Origin: Lacrimispora amygdalina
GTDB lineage: Bacteria > Bacillota > Clostridia > Lachnospirales > Lachnospiraceae
Length of the DNA stretch: 64,000 bases
Assembly (NCBI RefSeq): GCF_003432035.1
Contig: NZ_QOHO01000073.1
Span: 1-64,000, forward strand
Reading direction: 5' to 3'
The notes beneath the pieces were generated by a model. The model was not told the DNA's origin. It did no database searches and saw nothing but the letters and a program-made list of their open reading frames with translations. The number at the start of each line of letters is the position of its first letter. The first letter of the stretch is position 1. Made by a program: the position numbers and the translations under genes. Shown here piece after piece: positions 27,135-34,750 of this stretch.

Positions 27135-27847
27135 TGGTTCGAAATAAAAGGTTTCTTGCAATTATACCGGCCAGAAGCGGATCAAAGGGAATCAGGGATA
27201 AAAACATAAAAGAGATGAACGGGAAGCCGTTAATGGGATATACCATAGATGCCTGCAAAATAGCAGGATTTTTCGATGATATCCTTGTGTCTACGGATTC
27301 AAAGATTTATCAGCAGATAGCTATAGGGCTTGGTGCCGCGGCTCCTTTTTTAAGACCGCCCCAACTCTCCGGTGATCAGGCAGCATCCGGTGATGTGATC
27401 CTTCATGCACTTAGTGAAATGAAAAGACTGGGGAAAGAATATGATTATTTTATGCTGCTTCAGCCTACGTCTCCTCTCAGAAACGAAGAACATATTCTGG
27501 AAAGTGTAAAACTACTGTTTGAAAAGGAGGCGGATTCTGTGATCAGTGTCTGTCCTTACGATTGTATGTGTTATCTGTCTGTTACGATCACTGAAACTGG
27601 TGAAATGAAAGCACCCGACTCCTTAAAGAAACAAATAAGGAGGCAGGATGCAATGTCCGGCTGCCGGATCAACGGCGCCATCTATCTTGCATCTGTCCCC
27701 AGTTATTTGAAATATGGTGATTTTTACAGCGGAAAAACTTATCCCTACTTTATGAATCCTGTGGATTCCATCGATATTGACGATACCAGTCAGTTCTATC
27801 TTGCAAAACTCATTCTGCGTGACAGAGCTGATGCAGTTGTAAACTGA
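27134..27847 (+). CDS. legF: CMP-legionaminate cytidylyltransferase (NeuA/LegF family)
   Basis: 237 aa. Opening FLAIIPARSGSKGIRDKNI, MNGKPLMGYTI, VSTDSKIY, and the block LLQPTSPLRNEEHI are the CMP-NeuAc synthetase signature; DSIDIDDTSQF is near the end. It activates the acid with CTP to the donor used by Maf-type transferases. Last gene of the operon; a leftward gene ends 2 nt away and no terminator is seen between them, so readthrough into antisense of pdxK is possible. ATG 27134 follows GGAGACTGTA. Confidence 0.9.
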   Translation: MVRNKRFLAIIPARSGSKGIRDKNIKEMNGKPLMGYTIDACKIAGFFDDILVSTDSKIYQQIAIGLGAAAPFLRPPQLSGDQAASGDVILHALSEMKRLGKEYDYFMLLQPTSPLRNEEHILESVKLLFEKEADSVISVCPYDCMCYLSVTITETGEMKAPDSLKKQIRRQDAMSGCRINGAIYLASVPSYLKYGDFYSGKTYPYFMNPVDSIDIDDTSQFYLAKLILRDRADAVVN

Positions 27848-27849
27848 TC

Positions 27850-28686
27850 CTATCCTTTTAAGGCTCCAATGAGACAGGGGATGACTGATTCAAAATTCAC
27901 ACCGTACCAGGTTTCATTTCCATCGTTTAAGGTTTCACGGATACATTCCAGTGTATAGTCTGCCGCGATCTTTAAGGATTCCGGCAGACTTTTCCCGTTC
28001 ATCAAAGCGCCTACGCATGCGCTTGCAAAAATATCCCCTGTTCCATGGTAACTGGTATCAATCTTTTCGTGGTCATAGTTAAAATATTCTCCGCTTTCCA
28101 CATACAGCCCTGCGATTCCGGTTCTTCCCTTTTTCAGGCTGACACCGGTTAAGACAACCGCCCGTTTTGTGCCCAGAGCTTTTAATTTTTGGAGGAGTTC
28201 CCTGATATAAGCTTCATCATACTCCGTCTTATATTGGGTTCCTGTCATCAGGCAGGCTTCTGTGATATTAGGAACAATGATATCTGCATATCCGCAAAGT
28301 CCTGCCATCTCTCTTGCAAATGCCAGATCAAATGCCGGATAAAGCTTTCCGTTATCCGCCATAACCGGATCTACAAAGATCACATTTTCTTCTGTTTTAT
28401 AATCTTTGAAAAAATCTTTTATAATTCCGATTTGCTCCATGGAACCTAAGTATCCGGTATAAATGGCATCAAACCGGAACTTTTCCTGTTTCCAGTGATT
28501 GGAAATGGGAACAATCTCGTCCGTTAAATCCCGGAAGGTGAAATTCTGAAACATAGTATGGGTGGATAGAACCGCCGTCGGTATAATGGCTGTTTCAACT
28601 CCCATGGCTGATATGATGGGCAAAGCCACTGTCAAAGAGCATTTTCCCAAACACGAAATATCCTGTATTGTTACAACCCGCTTCAT
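27850..28686 (-). CDS. Pyridoxamine/pyridoxal kinase
   Basis: 278 aa ribokinase-like PdxY/PdxK-type protein. It opens VVTIQDISCLGKCSLTVALP and has VFVDPVMADNGKLYPAFD, IIVPNITEACLMTG, VVLTGVSLKKG and the active-site region YHGTGDIFASACVGAL. It phosphorylates B6 vitamers toward pyridoxal phosphate, the cofactor of several neighbouring enzymes (cysK, malY, metB, metY, legC). Lies 30 nt downstream of the peptidase gene and is probably co-transcribed with it. Confidence 0.9.
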   Translation of the reverse strand: MKRVVTIQDISCLGKCSLTVALPIISAMGVETAIIPTAVLSTHTMFQNFTFRDLTDEIVPISNHWKQEKFRFDAIYTGYLGSMEQIGIIKDFFKDYKTEENVIFVDPVMADNGKLYPAFDLAFAREMAGLCGYADIIVPNITEACLMTGTQYKTEYDEAYIRELLQKLKALGTKRAVVLTGVSLKKGRTGIAGLYVESGEYFNYDHEKIDTSYHGTGDIFASACVGALMNGKSLPESLKIAADYTLECIRETLNDGNETWYGVNFESVIPCLIGALKG

Positions 28687-28715
28687 ATTTCTTCTCTCCT
28701 GTCTTCTATTCAGCT

Positions 28716-29858
28716 TTACTTCTGGTCTGTCATAAGTCCCAGAGCCAAAAGAGCGCTTTTTTCCAATTGATTTACAGTCGTATATTCGCTTGTGGTATGT
28801 ACCTCATTCATACCGCAGGCGACCACAATCCCCCTGATCCCGTTGCGTACAAAATGGTTGTTATCGCTGCCTCCCAGAGTCTTATGGGTGACGGCTTTCA
28901 CGCCAATTTCATCGCAGACTCTTTTAAAGCGCCTTACCACTTCTTCATCCTCATCGATTTCATAGGCCTCAATCTGCTTTTCAAACAAAAGCTCAATGTT
29001 ACCTCCCCGGCAGGCTGCTGCTTCTTCAAAGACTTTTTTCAGCTTTTCCCATTCTTCCATGGCACGATCGTCCTTTAAGCTTCGGATCTCACCGATTAAA
29101 ATACACTCATCAGAAACAATATTACCCTGCTTTCCACCGCTTATCTTTCCGATGTTAACCGTAGTCTCTTCGTCTGCCCAGCCCTGCTTTATGCGGGATA
29201 TGGCTGTTGCTGCAATCTCTATTGCATTGATTCCAAGCTGGGGACAGAAACCTGCATGGGCATTTTTCCCCTTTACTCTGATTTCGAAGGATAAAAGAGT
29301 TGGTGCGGCAAGCGCTGCATTGCCAATCTCACCGCTTAGATCGAATACATATGCCTGTCTGGAACGGATGGCAGAGTAGTCTGCAAGCTGACTGCCTTTT
29401 CCGTAATTTTCTTCTGCAACCGGAAACAGAACTTCAATATCCGGATGGGGAATTTGGTGTTCCCTTATGGTATGGACTGCTTCCAGTATTGCTGCAATGC
29501 CGGAAAGATCATCTGCTCCAAGCACCGTATCTCCCCTGGAAGTGATCACACCATTCTCATCCTCTGCGGCATGCTTCCCGATCCCCAGTCTGACCGTATC
29601 CATATGGGCGGAGAAGAGAACCGGCATCCCAGCTGTATTTCCTTTTAAAAAGCCGTATAGATTACCTGTAGGGATTGCATCTCCATAATCTGCTATCCGT
29701 TCTTTCAGTCGGATACCAGCATCGTCTTCTGTTACGGAAAAACCCAGCTGTTTCATCTCTTCTTTTAAATAATCCGCAATTTCTCTCTCATGATACGTCT
29801 CTGAATCAAATTCCACCATTCTTTTAAACTGGCTGACCAGCCTGTCCCTGTTAATCAT
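28716..29858 (-). CDS. M20-family peptidase T-like protein
   Basis: 380 aa. Zinc ligands in order: VLFSAHMDTV, LGADDLSGIA, VAEENYGKGS, YVFDLSGEIG and a C-terminal His in NEVHTTSEY; the lid domain includes KNAHAGFCPQLGINAIE. It belongs with PepT-like aminopeptidases that trim tripeptides or related amides in the cytoplasm. The exact substrate is not shown. Weak ribosome site AGGCAGGTGATTGA. Confidence 0.88.
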   Translation of the reverse strand: MINRDRLVSQFKRMVEFDSETYHEREIADYLKEEMKQLGFSVTEDDAGIRLKERIADYGDAIPTGNLYGFLKGNTAGMPVLFSAHMDTVRLGIGKHAAEDENGVITSRGDTVLGADDLSGIAAILEAVHTIREHQIPHPDIEVLFPVAEENYGKGSQLADYSAIRSRQAYVFDLSGEIGNAALAAPTLLSFEIRVKGKNAHAGFCPQLGINAIEIAATAISRIKQGWADEETTVNIGKISGGKQGNIVSDECILIGEIRSLKDDRAMEEWEKLKKVFEEAAACRGGNIELLFEKQIEAYEIDEDEEVVRRFKRVCDEIGVKAVTHKTLGGSDNNHFVRNGIRGIVVACGMNEVHTTSEYTTVNQLEKSALLALGLMTDQK

Positions 29859-29941
29859 TCAATCACCTGCCTGGATTTATTTTGTCACAAATTCCTGTCT
29901 GTTAATCTACTTTTTGTGTTTATTATATAGTTTATATTTAC

Positions 29942-29984
29942 AAAAAACAACTGGCAATAAGAATATCTTATCACCAGCTGTTTC
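29942..29984 (-). terminator. cysK terminator
   Basis: A long interrupted stem (AAACAGCTGG...CCAGTTGTTT with an inner ATAAGA/TCTTAT) is followed on the minus strand by T residues, 22 nt after the cysK stop. Confidence 0.75.
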
Positions 29985-30005
29985 TCAATTTATAATCTTA
30001 TTATT

Positions 30006-30938
30006 TTATGCGAATAATGGTGTTGATAAATAACGGTCACCAGAATCAGGAAGCAATACAACTATGGTTTTTCCTTTATTCTCAGGTCTTTCGGCTATCA
30101 ACTTAGCTGCCTTTAATGCAGCCCCCGATGAAATACCAACCAGAATTCCTTCTGTAACTGCAAATGACTTGCCCTCTTTAAATGCATCTTCATTTTCAAC
30201 AGTAATTACTTCATCATAAATAGCAGTATTTAATACCTCCGGTACAAAACCGGCTCCGATTCCCTGAATCTTATGAGGCCCTGGTTTTCCTCCGCTAAGC
30301 ACTGGACTGCTTGCCGGTTCCACCGCCACGATCTGTACATTCGGATTCTTTTCCTTTAAATATGCACCCACACCTGTAACAGTTCCGCCTGTACCTACAC
30401 CTGCAATGAAGATGTCAACGGTTCCGTCTGTCTGTTCCCAGATCTCCGGCCCTGTAGTTTCTTTATGCACTTTGGGGTTGGCAGGATTTACAAACTGTCC
30501 TAATATTACGGAGCCTTCAATGGCAGCCTTTAACTCATCTGCTTTTTCTATGGCGCCTCTCATACCTCTGGCTCCTTCCGTAAGAACCAGTTCTGCACCA
30601 TAGGCCTTTAAAAGATTTCTTCTTTCCACACTCATAGTATCAGGAAGTGTCAGAATTGTTTTGTATCCCTTCGCTGCCGCTACAGCTGCAAGACCGATTC
30701 CCGTATTACCGGAAGTTGGTTCAATGATAGTGGCTCCCGGTTTTAAAATACCTTTTTCCTCTGCATCTTCAATCATTGCTAAAGCAATCCGGTCCTTTAC
30801 TGATCCGGCTGGGTTTAAATATTCCAGCTTTGCCAGAAGCGTAACCCCTTCAACACCCTCTGCTGCACCATATCGGCTGATTTTCAGTATCGGTGTTCCT
30901 CCAATGAGTTCTACTGCGCTTTCTTTTATTGATCCCAT
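30006..30938 (-). CDS. cysK: Cysteine synthase A (O-acetylserine sulfhydrylase)
   Basis: 310 aa PLP enzyme. The PLP lysine is in [11 protein letters not shown], with [11 protein letters not shown], the phosphate loop [12 protein letters not shown] and [13 protein letters not shown]. It makes cysteine from O-acetylserine and sulfide. Ribosome site GGAGGATAAGGAT sets ATG 30938; the ATG at 30953 overlaps that site. The 300-nt leader carries a promoter, a Cys-rich leader ORF and a terminator, so expression is probably under cysteine-dependent attenuation. Confidence 0.95.
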   Translation of the reverse strand: MGSIKESAVELIGGTPILKISRYGAAEGVEGVTLLAKLEYLNPAGSVKDRIALAMIEDAEEKGILKPGATIIEPTSGNTGIGLAAVAAAKGYKTILTLPDTMSVERRNLLKAYGAELVLTEGARGMRGAIEKADELKAAIEGSVILGQFVNPANPKVHKETTGPEIWEQTDGTVDIFIAGVGTGGTVTGVGAYLKEKNPNVQIVAVEPASSPVLSGGKPGPHKIQGIGAGFVPEVLNTAIYDEVITVENEDAFKEGKSFAVTEGILVGISSGAALKAAKLIAERPENKGKTIVVLLPDSGDRYLSTPLFA

Positions 30939-30994
30939 ATCCTTATCCTCCATATTGTCATTTTATTGTTTCATTATTAATTGTTTTAAAGCTG

Positions 30995-31025
30995 AAAAAA
31001 GCAGCTGCTCTTATGGCACCTGCTT
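30995..31025 (-). terminator. Intrinsic terminator in the cysK leader (attenuator)
   Basis: Minus strand AAGCAGGTGC, a 7-nt loop and GCAGCTGCTT pair with one G-G mismatch and are followed by TTTTTT. It lies after the leader ORF and about 57 nt before the cysK start, so it must be passed for cysK to be expressed. Confidence 0.75.
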
Positions 31026-31066
31026 TCATCTTTCATGGGATATATCCATATCCTCACTTCTGATGC

Positions 31067-31129
31067 TGCCAGGCATTAGAAAGAGCAATCCAATAAAACT
31101 GTTTTTTTCCTATAACAAACAGCCTGGCA
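31067..31129 (-). promoter_or_regulatory. Pause/antiterminator hairpin overlapping the Cys codons
   Basis: TGCCAGGC within the Cys-codon run (31122-31129) is perfectly complementary to GCCTGGCA just after the leader stop (31067-31074). The downstream GGCAGC could alternatively pair with GCTGC of the terminator. A ribosome stalled on the Cys codons would mask the first arm and free the second. Confidence 0.55.
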
Positions 31130-31183
31130 ACAACAAATATTATGATTCCACTTAAAGTTTTTCTGATCTCTGTTACTTCTCAT
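31076..31183 (-). CDS. Cys-rich leader peptide of cysK
   Basis: 35 aa ORF starting MRSNRDQKNF, with three consecutive Cys codons at 17-19, then Cys23 and Cys33 (NICCCQAVCY). A purine-rich AAAGGGG site lies about 9 nt before the ATG. It sits between a strong promoter and a terminator in front of cysK, the classical layout of ribosome-mediated attenuation: low Cys-tRNA stalls the ribosome at the Cys run and prevents termination. The frame is open further upstream to 31264, but that would start within the promoter. Confidence 0.65.
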   Translation of the reverse strand: MRSNRDQKNFKWNHNICCCQAVCYRKKTVLLDCSF

Positions 31184-31235
31184 ATTGAGCTGCCCCTTTC
31201 TACCTACAACATTAATATGTTTATATGTTATAATT

Positions 31236-31264
31236 ATATTAATGCAGAAACAGAAATGTGTCAA
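31236..31264 (-). promoter_or_regulatory. Promoter of the cysK leader
   Basis: Minus strand TTGACA (31259-31264), 17-nt spacer, TAATAT (31236-31241), starting directly after the malY-like stop. Confidence 0.75.
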
Positions 31265-31272
31265 TACCTTTT

Positions 31273-32466
31273 TTAAAGATTCTGTAAATTTTTAATAGCC
31301 GTTCTTAATTTATCCAGAGCCTCTATGATAAGAGTACGGGGACAGGCGATGTTGATCCGTTCAAAACCTTCCCCTACCGGTCCAAACATGGCCCCGCTGT
31401 CAAGCCACAGACCTGCTTTTTTTACAATCAGCTCTTCTCTATCCTGTTCACTGAGCCCTAATCCCCGGAAGTCCAGCCATATGAGATAAGTACCATCTGG
31501 TTCAATCAGTTTAATTTCCGGCAAACTGTGCTCCAGATAAGTACGGACAAACTGGATATTCTCTTTCAAATAATCCATCAGCTGGTCATGCCAGTCCTCT
31601 CCATACCGGTATGCAGCTTCACAGGCTGTTAACCCCAATGCATTTATCTGACTGTAACCGGCGGCTGCGATTTCTTTTTTGAATTTACGCTTTAGTTCCG
31701 GATTTGATATAAAAATGTTTGAGATCTGTAGTCCTGCAACATTAAACGTCTTACTTGGAGCGGTACAGGTAATTGTCCGGTTTTTTAGTGCTTCACTGAT
31801 TGCTGCGAATACCTGATGCTCTCCCTTAAATACAAAGTCCTGATGGATCTCATCACTGACAACGATAATATCAAGGCGCTCACAAATTTCACCAAGCTGA
31901 GTCAGCTCCTCTTTCGTCCATACTCTTCCCACCGGATTATGAGGGCTGCAAAGGAAAAACAGTTTTACCTGATTTTCTGCAGCCTTTTTTTCAAAATCCT
32001 CAAGATCCATATGATAGATTCCATCTTCGCCCAGATATAAAGTATTATCTACAATCTTTCTTCCGTTATCTTCTATTACTTCACTAAAGGGATAATAAAC
32101 CGGCTGCTGAATCATGACACCGTCTCCCGGCTTTGTGTATGCTTTCACTGCCATGGCAAGGGCGAAAACCACTCCCGGCGTTTTTACAAGCCAGTTTCTC
32201 TCAACACTCCAGCCATGGCGGCGTTTCATCCAGTCCTTCACCGCCTCAAAGTACTCCTCTTTTCCCTCACTGTAGCCGAAAATCCCATGCTCCACGCGGT
32301 TTTTTAGTGCATCGAGCACAGGCTGGGGCGCTTTAAAATCCATATCTGCCACCCAGAGCGGCAGGATTCCTTCCGGTTTTCCCCTTTGAACTGCAAAATC
32401 ATATTTGATACTGCTTGTATTTTTTCTGTCTATGCGTTCATTAAAATCAATTCGTTCTTTACTCAT
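31273..32466 (-). CDS. MalY/PatB-type cystathionine beta-lyase (PLP)
   Basis: 397 aa fold-type I aminotransferase-like C-S lyase. LPLWVADMDFKAPQPV, GIFGYSEG, LCSPHNPVGRVWTKEEL, VVSDEIHQDFVF and the PLP lysine in TCTAPSKTFNVAGLQ are diagnostic of the MalY/PatB group. It cleaves cystathionine or cysteine to a thiol, pyruvate and ammonia. The ATG at 32466 overlaps the stop of the metB-like gene and follows GGAGCGGG; an ATG at 32487 is less likely. Translationally coupled with the upstream gene. Confidence 0.9.
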   Translation of the reverse strand: MSKERIDFNERIDRKNTSSIKYDFAVQRGKPEGILPLWVADMDFKAPQPVLDALKNRVEHGIFGYSEGKEEYFEAVKDWMKRRHGWSVERNWLVKTPGVVFALAMAVKAYTKPGDGVMIQQPVYYPFSEVIEDNGRKIVDNTLYLGEDGIYHMDLEDFEKKAAENQVKLFFLCSPHNPVGRVWTKEELTQLGEICERLDIIVVSDEIHQDFVFKGEHQVFAAISEALKNRTITCTAPSKTFNVAGLQISNIFISNPELKRKFKKEIAAAGYSQINALGLTACEAAYRYGEDWHDQLMDYLKENIQFVRTYLEHSLPEIKLIEPDGTYLIWLDFRGLGLSEQDREELIVKKAGLWLDSGAMFGPVGEGFERINIACPRTLIIEALDKLRTAIKNLQNL

Positions 32467-33613
32467 GAAACACCCGCTCCAATTCATATATTAAATCCTG
32501 TATATCTTCAATTCCCACCGAAAGTCTTAAGATCCGGTCTGTGATTCCATTGGCAGCCAGCACATCTGCCGGCACATCTGCATGTGTCTGAGTGATTGGA
32601 TATGTGATCAGTGTTTCCACACCACCGAGACTCTCTGCAAAGCGGATCAGACGTACATTCTTTAGTATGCTATGGGCAAGCTCCTTTGATTCCACCTCAA
32701 AGGTCACCATACACCCAAAACCTCTCGCCTGCTTTTTACAGACTTCATGTCCGGGATGGTCTGTAAGTCCGGGATAATAGATCTTCTTTACTTTTTTCTC
32801 ATCTTTAAGCCAGTCCACCAGATTTTGGGCATTCTTCTCTGCCTGGTTCATACGAATTGCCAGAGTCTTGATTCCCCGCAAAATAAGCCAGCTGTCAAAG
32901 GGTGCCAGACCGGAACCCACTGTCTTTATGATAAACCGCAGTCTTTCTGCTATTTCTGGTGAAGAAGTAACAAGAAATCCGGCTATGGTATCGTTATGTC
33001 CTCCCAGGTACTTGGTTCCGCTGTGAACCACCAGGTCTGCGCCCAGTTTTAAAGGATTCTGAAAATAGGGAGACATAAACGTATTATCCACAATCAGGAG
33101 AATCCCATGCTCTTTTGTAATTTTAGCAAGCTCTTCAATATCGGTTACATTCATCATGGGATTGGTAGGGGTTTCAATAAAAACAGCCTTTGTGTTTTCA
33201 CCGATCAGTTCTTCCACTTTCCCGTATGAGGAACCGGAGCAGTCTACGGAATCAATTAAGATACCGTTTTTCCTGCTGATGTTATCAAACAATCGGATGC
33301 TGCCTCCGTATAAATCGCAGTCTGTAATAATGTGGTCACCCGGCGCAAACAGTTCCATAAGTGCTGTAATTGCTGCCATTCCGCTGGAAAAAGCCAGAGC
33401 ATCCACGCCGCCTTCCAAAGAGGCCACAATATTTTCCAAATGCTCTCTGGTGGGGTTTTGCAGACGGCTGTAATCGTATCCAGTCCCTTCTCCTACTCCT
33501 TTATGGGCAAATGTGGCAGTCTGATAAATGGGGAAGCTGATTGCTCCTGATTGATCCACCGTAATTTCCGCTCCGTCACCATATAAACATTTTGTTGAAA
33601 TTCCATATTCCAT
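32459..33613 (-). CDS. Cystathionine gamma-synthase/lyase family PLP enzyme
   Basis: 384 aa Cys/Met-metabolism PLP family. FPIYQTATFAHKG, YDYSRLQNPTRE, ALAFSSGMAAITA, the PLP lysine in VVHSGTKYLGGHNDTIAG and FAESLGGVETLITYP. It could be a cystathionine gamma-synthase (MetB/MetI) or a gamma-lyase; the paired MalY-like beta-lyase downstream favours a transsulfuration route to homocysteine. Weak ribosome site (GCGGTGAC). Confidence 0.9.
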   Translation of the reverse strand: MEYGISTKCLYGDGAEITVDQSGAISFPIYQTATFAHKGVGEGTGYDYSRLQNPTREHLENIVASLEGGVDALAFSSGMAAITALMELFAPGDHIITDCDLYGGSIRLFDNISRKNGILIDSVDCSGSSYGKVEELIGENTKAVFIETPTNPMMNVTDIEELAKITKEHGILLIVDNTFMSPYFQNPLKLGADLVVHSGTKYLGGHNDTIAGFLVTSSPEIAERLRFIIKTVGSGLAPFDSWLILRGIKTLAIRMNQAEKNAQNLVDWLKDEKKVKKIYYPGLTDHPGHEVCKKQARGFGCMVTFEVESKELAHSILKNVRLIRFAESLGGVETLITYPITQTHADVPADVLAANGITDRILRLSVGIEDIQDLIYELERVFHE

Positions 33614-33769
33614 GTTGTGTCACCGCTTTCTTTTCTTTATCGTGATCCCTATAGAATAAGTATATCAGCCATGCAGACAAAAGCGGTATGATTGAAAAAC
33701 AATAGCCTGCTATTTATTATTTCTATAACAACAGCAAAATGGGGTCCTCATTTTTTGTATCCCCAAACA
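33614..33769. other. Region between metB-like gene and LysR gene
   Basis: Contains a weak leftward promoter candidate (TTGTCT 33675-33680, 16 nt, TATTCT 33653-33658), a GTTATAG half-site (33723-33729, minus strand) matching one arm of the metY palindrome, and a weak GGGG/CCCC hairpin (about 33741-33765) after the LysR stop. Confidence 0.35.
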
Positions 33770-34678
33770 CTACAATACCTGTTTCTCAAATTTCTTCAAT
33801 TCCGCTATATACTTTTCTCCGAGAATGCTGAGAGGCATTTTTTTCTTTTTAATATAACCAATCCGCATCCGGTCGCTGGTATTAAGAGGAATGGCACAGT
33901 ATTCATCTCCATTTAAATCTTCGCAGATAATCCCGGAGCAAAGGGTATAGCCGTTTAATCCCACCATTAAGTTCAGCAGCGTAGCTCTGTCGTCTGCCTT
34001 GATGATCTGTTTATATTCATAGGTGCTGAATACCTCTTCCGCAAGATAAAATGCATTATTCGTTCCCTGTTCAAAGGAAAGACAGGGATAATTTTTTAAA
34101 TCCTCAAATTCGATCAGTTCCTTCCTGGCCAGTGGATTTCCTTTCCAGAGATAAACATAGATCTTGCACTGGAACAGCTCTGTAAATTCAAGATCACTGT
34201 CAAGGATCAGTTTTTCCATGGATTTCTGATTAAATTCATTCAGATAAAGAATCCCCAGTTCACTCTTCTGATTTTTTACATACTCAATGACGTCGTATGT
34301 TCTGGTTTCATGAACCGCAAATTCATAATCATCCATGCCAAACTCTCTTGCCATGTGAATAAATGCCTGCACTGCGAAGGTATAATGCTGCATGGACACG
34401 CTGAATTTTTTCTTGAATTTCTCCTTTTTTACAAACCGTTCTTCCATCTGACGGTACTGCTCCAGCATTTGTCTTGCGTATCCTAAAAATTCTTCCCCCT
34501 CCGGCGTGATCACAATTCCCCGGTTGGACCGTAAAAACAGCTGAAGGCCGATTTCTTCCTCTAGATCACGTATTGTACTGGATAAACTGGGCTGAGTAAT
34601 AAATAACTCCGCCGCCGCTTTATTCATGGATTTCTGGTTTGCGATGCATATGGCATAACGAAGCTGCTGTAATGTCAT
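33770..34678 (-). CDS. LysR-family regulator, probably of sulfur amino acid genes
   Basis: 302 aa. N-terminal winged helix-turn-helix (MTLQQLRYAICIANQKSMNK, FITQPSLSSTIRDLEEEIG, FLRSNRGIVITPEG) and a C-terminal effector domain from about residue 90. Its position between metB/malY/cysK and metY suggests it controls methionine/cysteine synthesis, in the manner of CysB, CmbR or MetR regulators, with an acetylserine- or homocysteine-type effector (inference). AAGGAGGATCT fixes the start. Confidence 0.9.
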   Translation of the reverse strand: MTLQQLRYAICIANQKSMNKAAAELFITQPSLSSTIRDLEEEIGLQLFLRSNRGIVITPEGEEFLGYARQMLEQYRQMEERFVKKEKFKKKFSVSMQHYTFAVQAFIHMAREFGMDDYEFAVHETRTYDVIEYVKNQKSELGILYLNEFNQKSMEKLILDSDLEFTELFQCKIYVYLWKGNPLARKELIEFEDLKNYPCLSFEQGTNNAFYLAEEVFSTYEYKQIIKADDRATLLNLMVGLNGYTLCSGIICEDLNGDEYCAIPLNTSDRMRIGYIKKKKMPLSILGEKYIAELKKFEKQVL

Positions 34679-34700
34679 AGATCCTCCTTTTTTCTGCCTG

Positions 34701-34732
34701 CGCAAAAGCTGCCATAGAACCTATGGCAGCCT
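34701..34732 (-). terminator. metY terminator
   Basis: Stem GCTGCCATAG (34708-34717) and CTATGGCAGC (34721-34730), 10 bp with a 3-nt loop, followed on the minus strand by TTTTGC. Confidence 0.7.
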
Positions 34733-34750
34733 GCATATAATCTGATTCAG

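Noticed and set aside
28996-29688. Plus-strand ORFs opposite the peptidase gene
   Set aside because: Compositional shadows of the M20 peptidase; no start signals.
30954-31272. T-box or S-box riboswitch before cysK
   Set aside because: No T-box bulge (TGGNACCGCG-like) or SAM core was seen; the leader ORF and terminator explain the region better.
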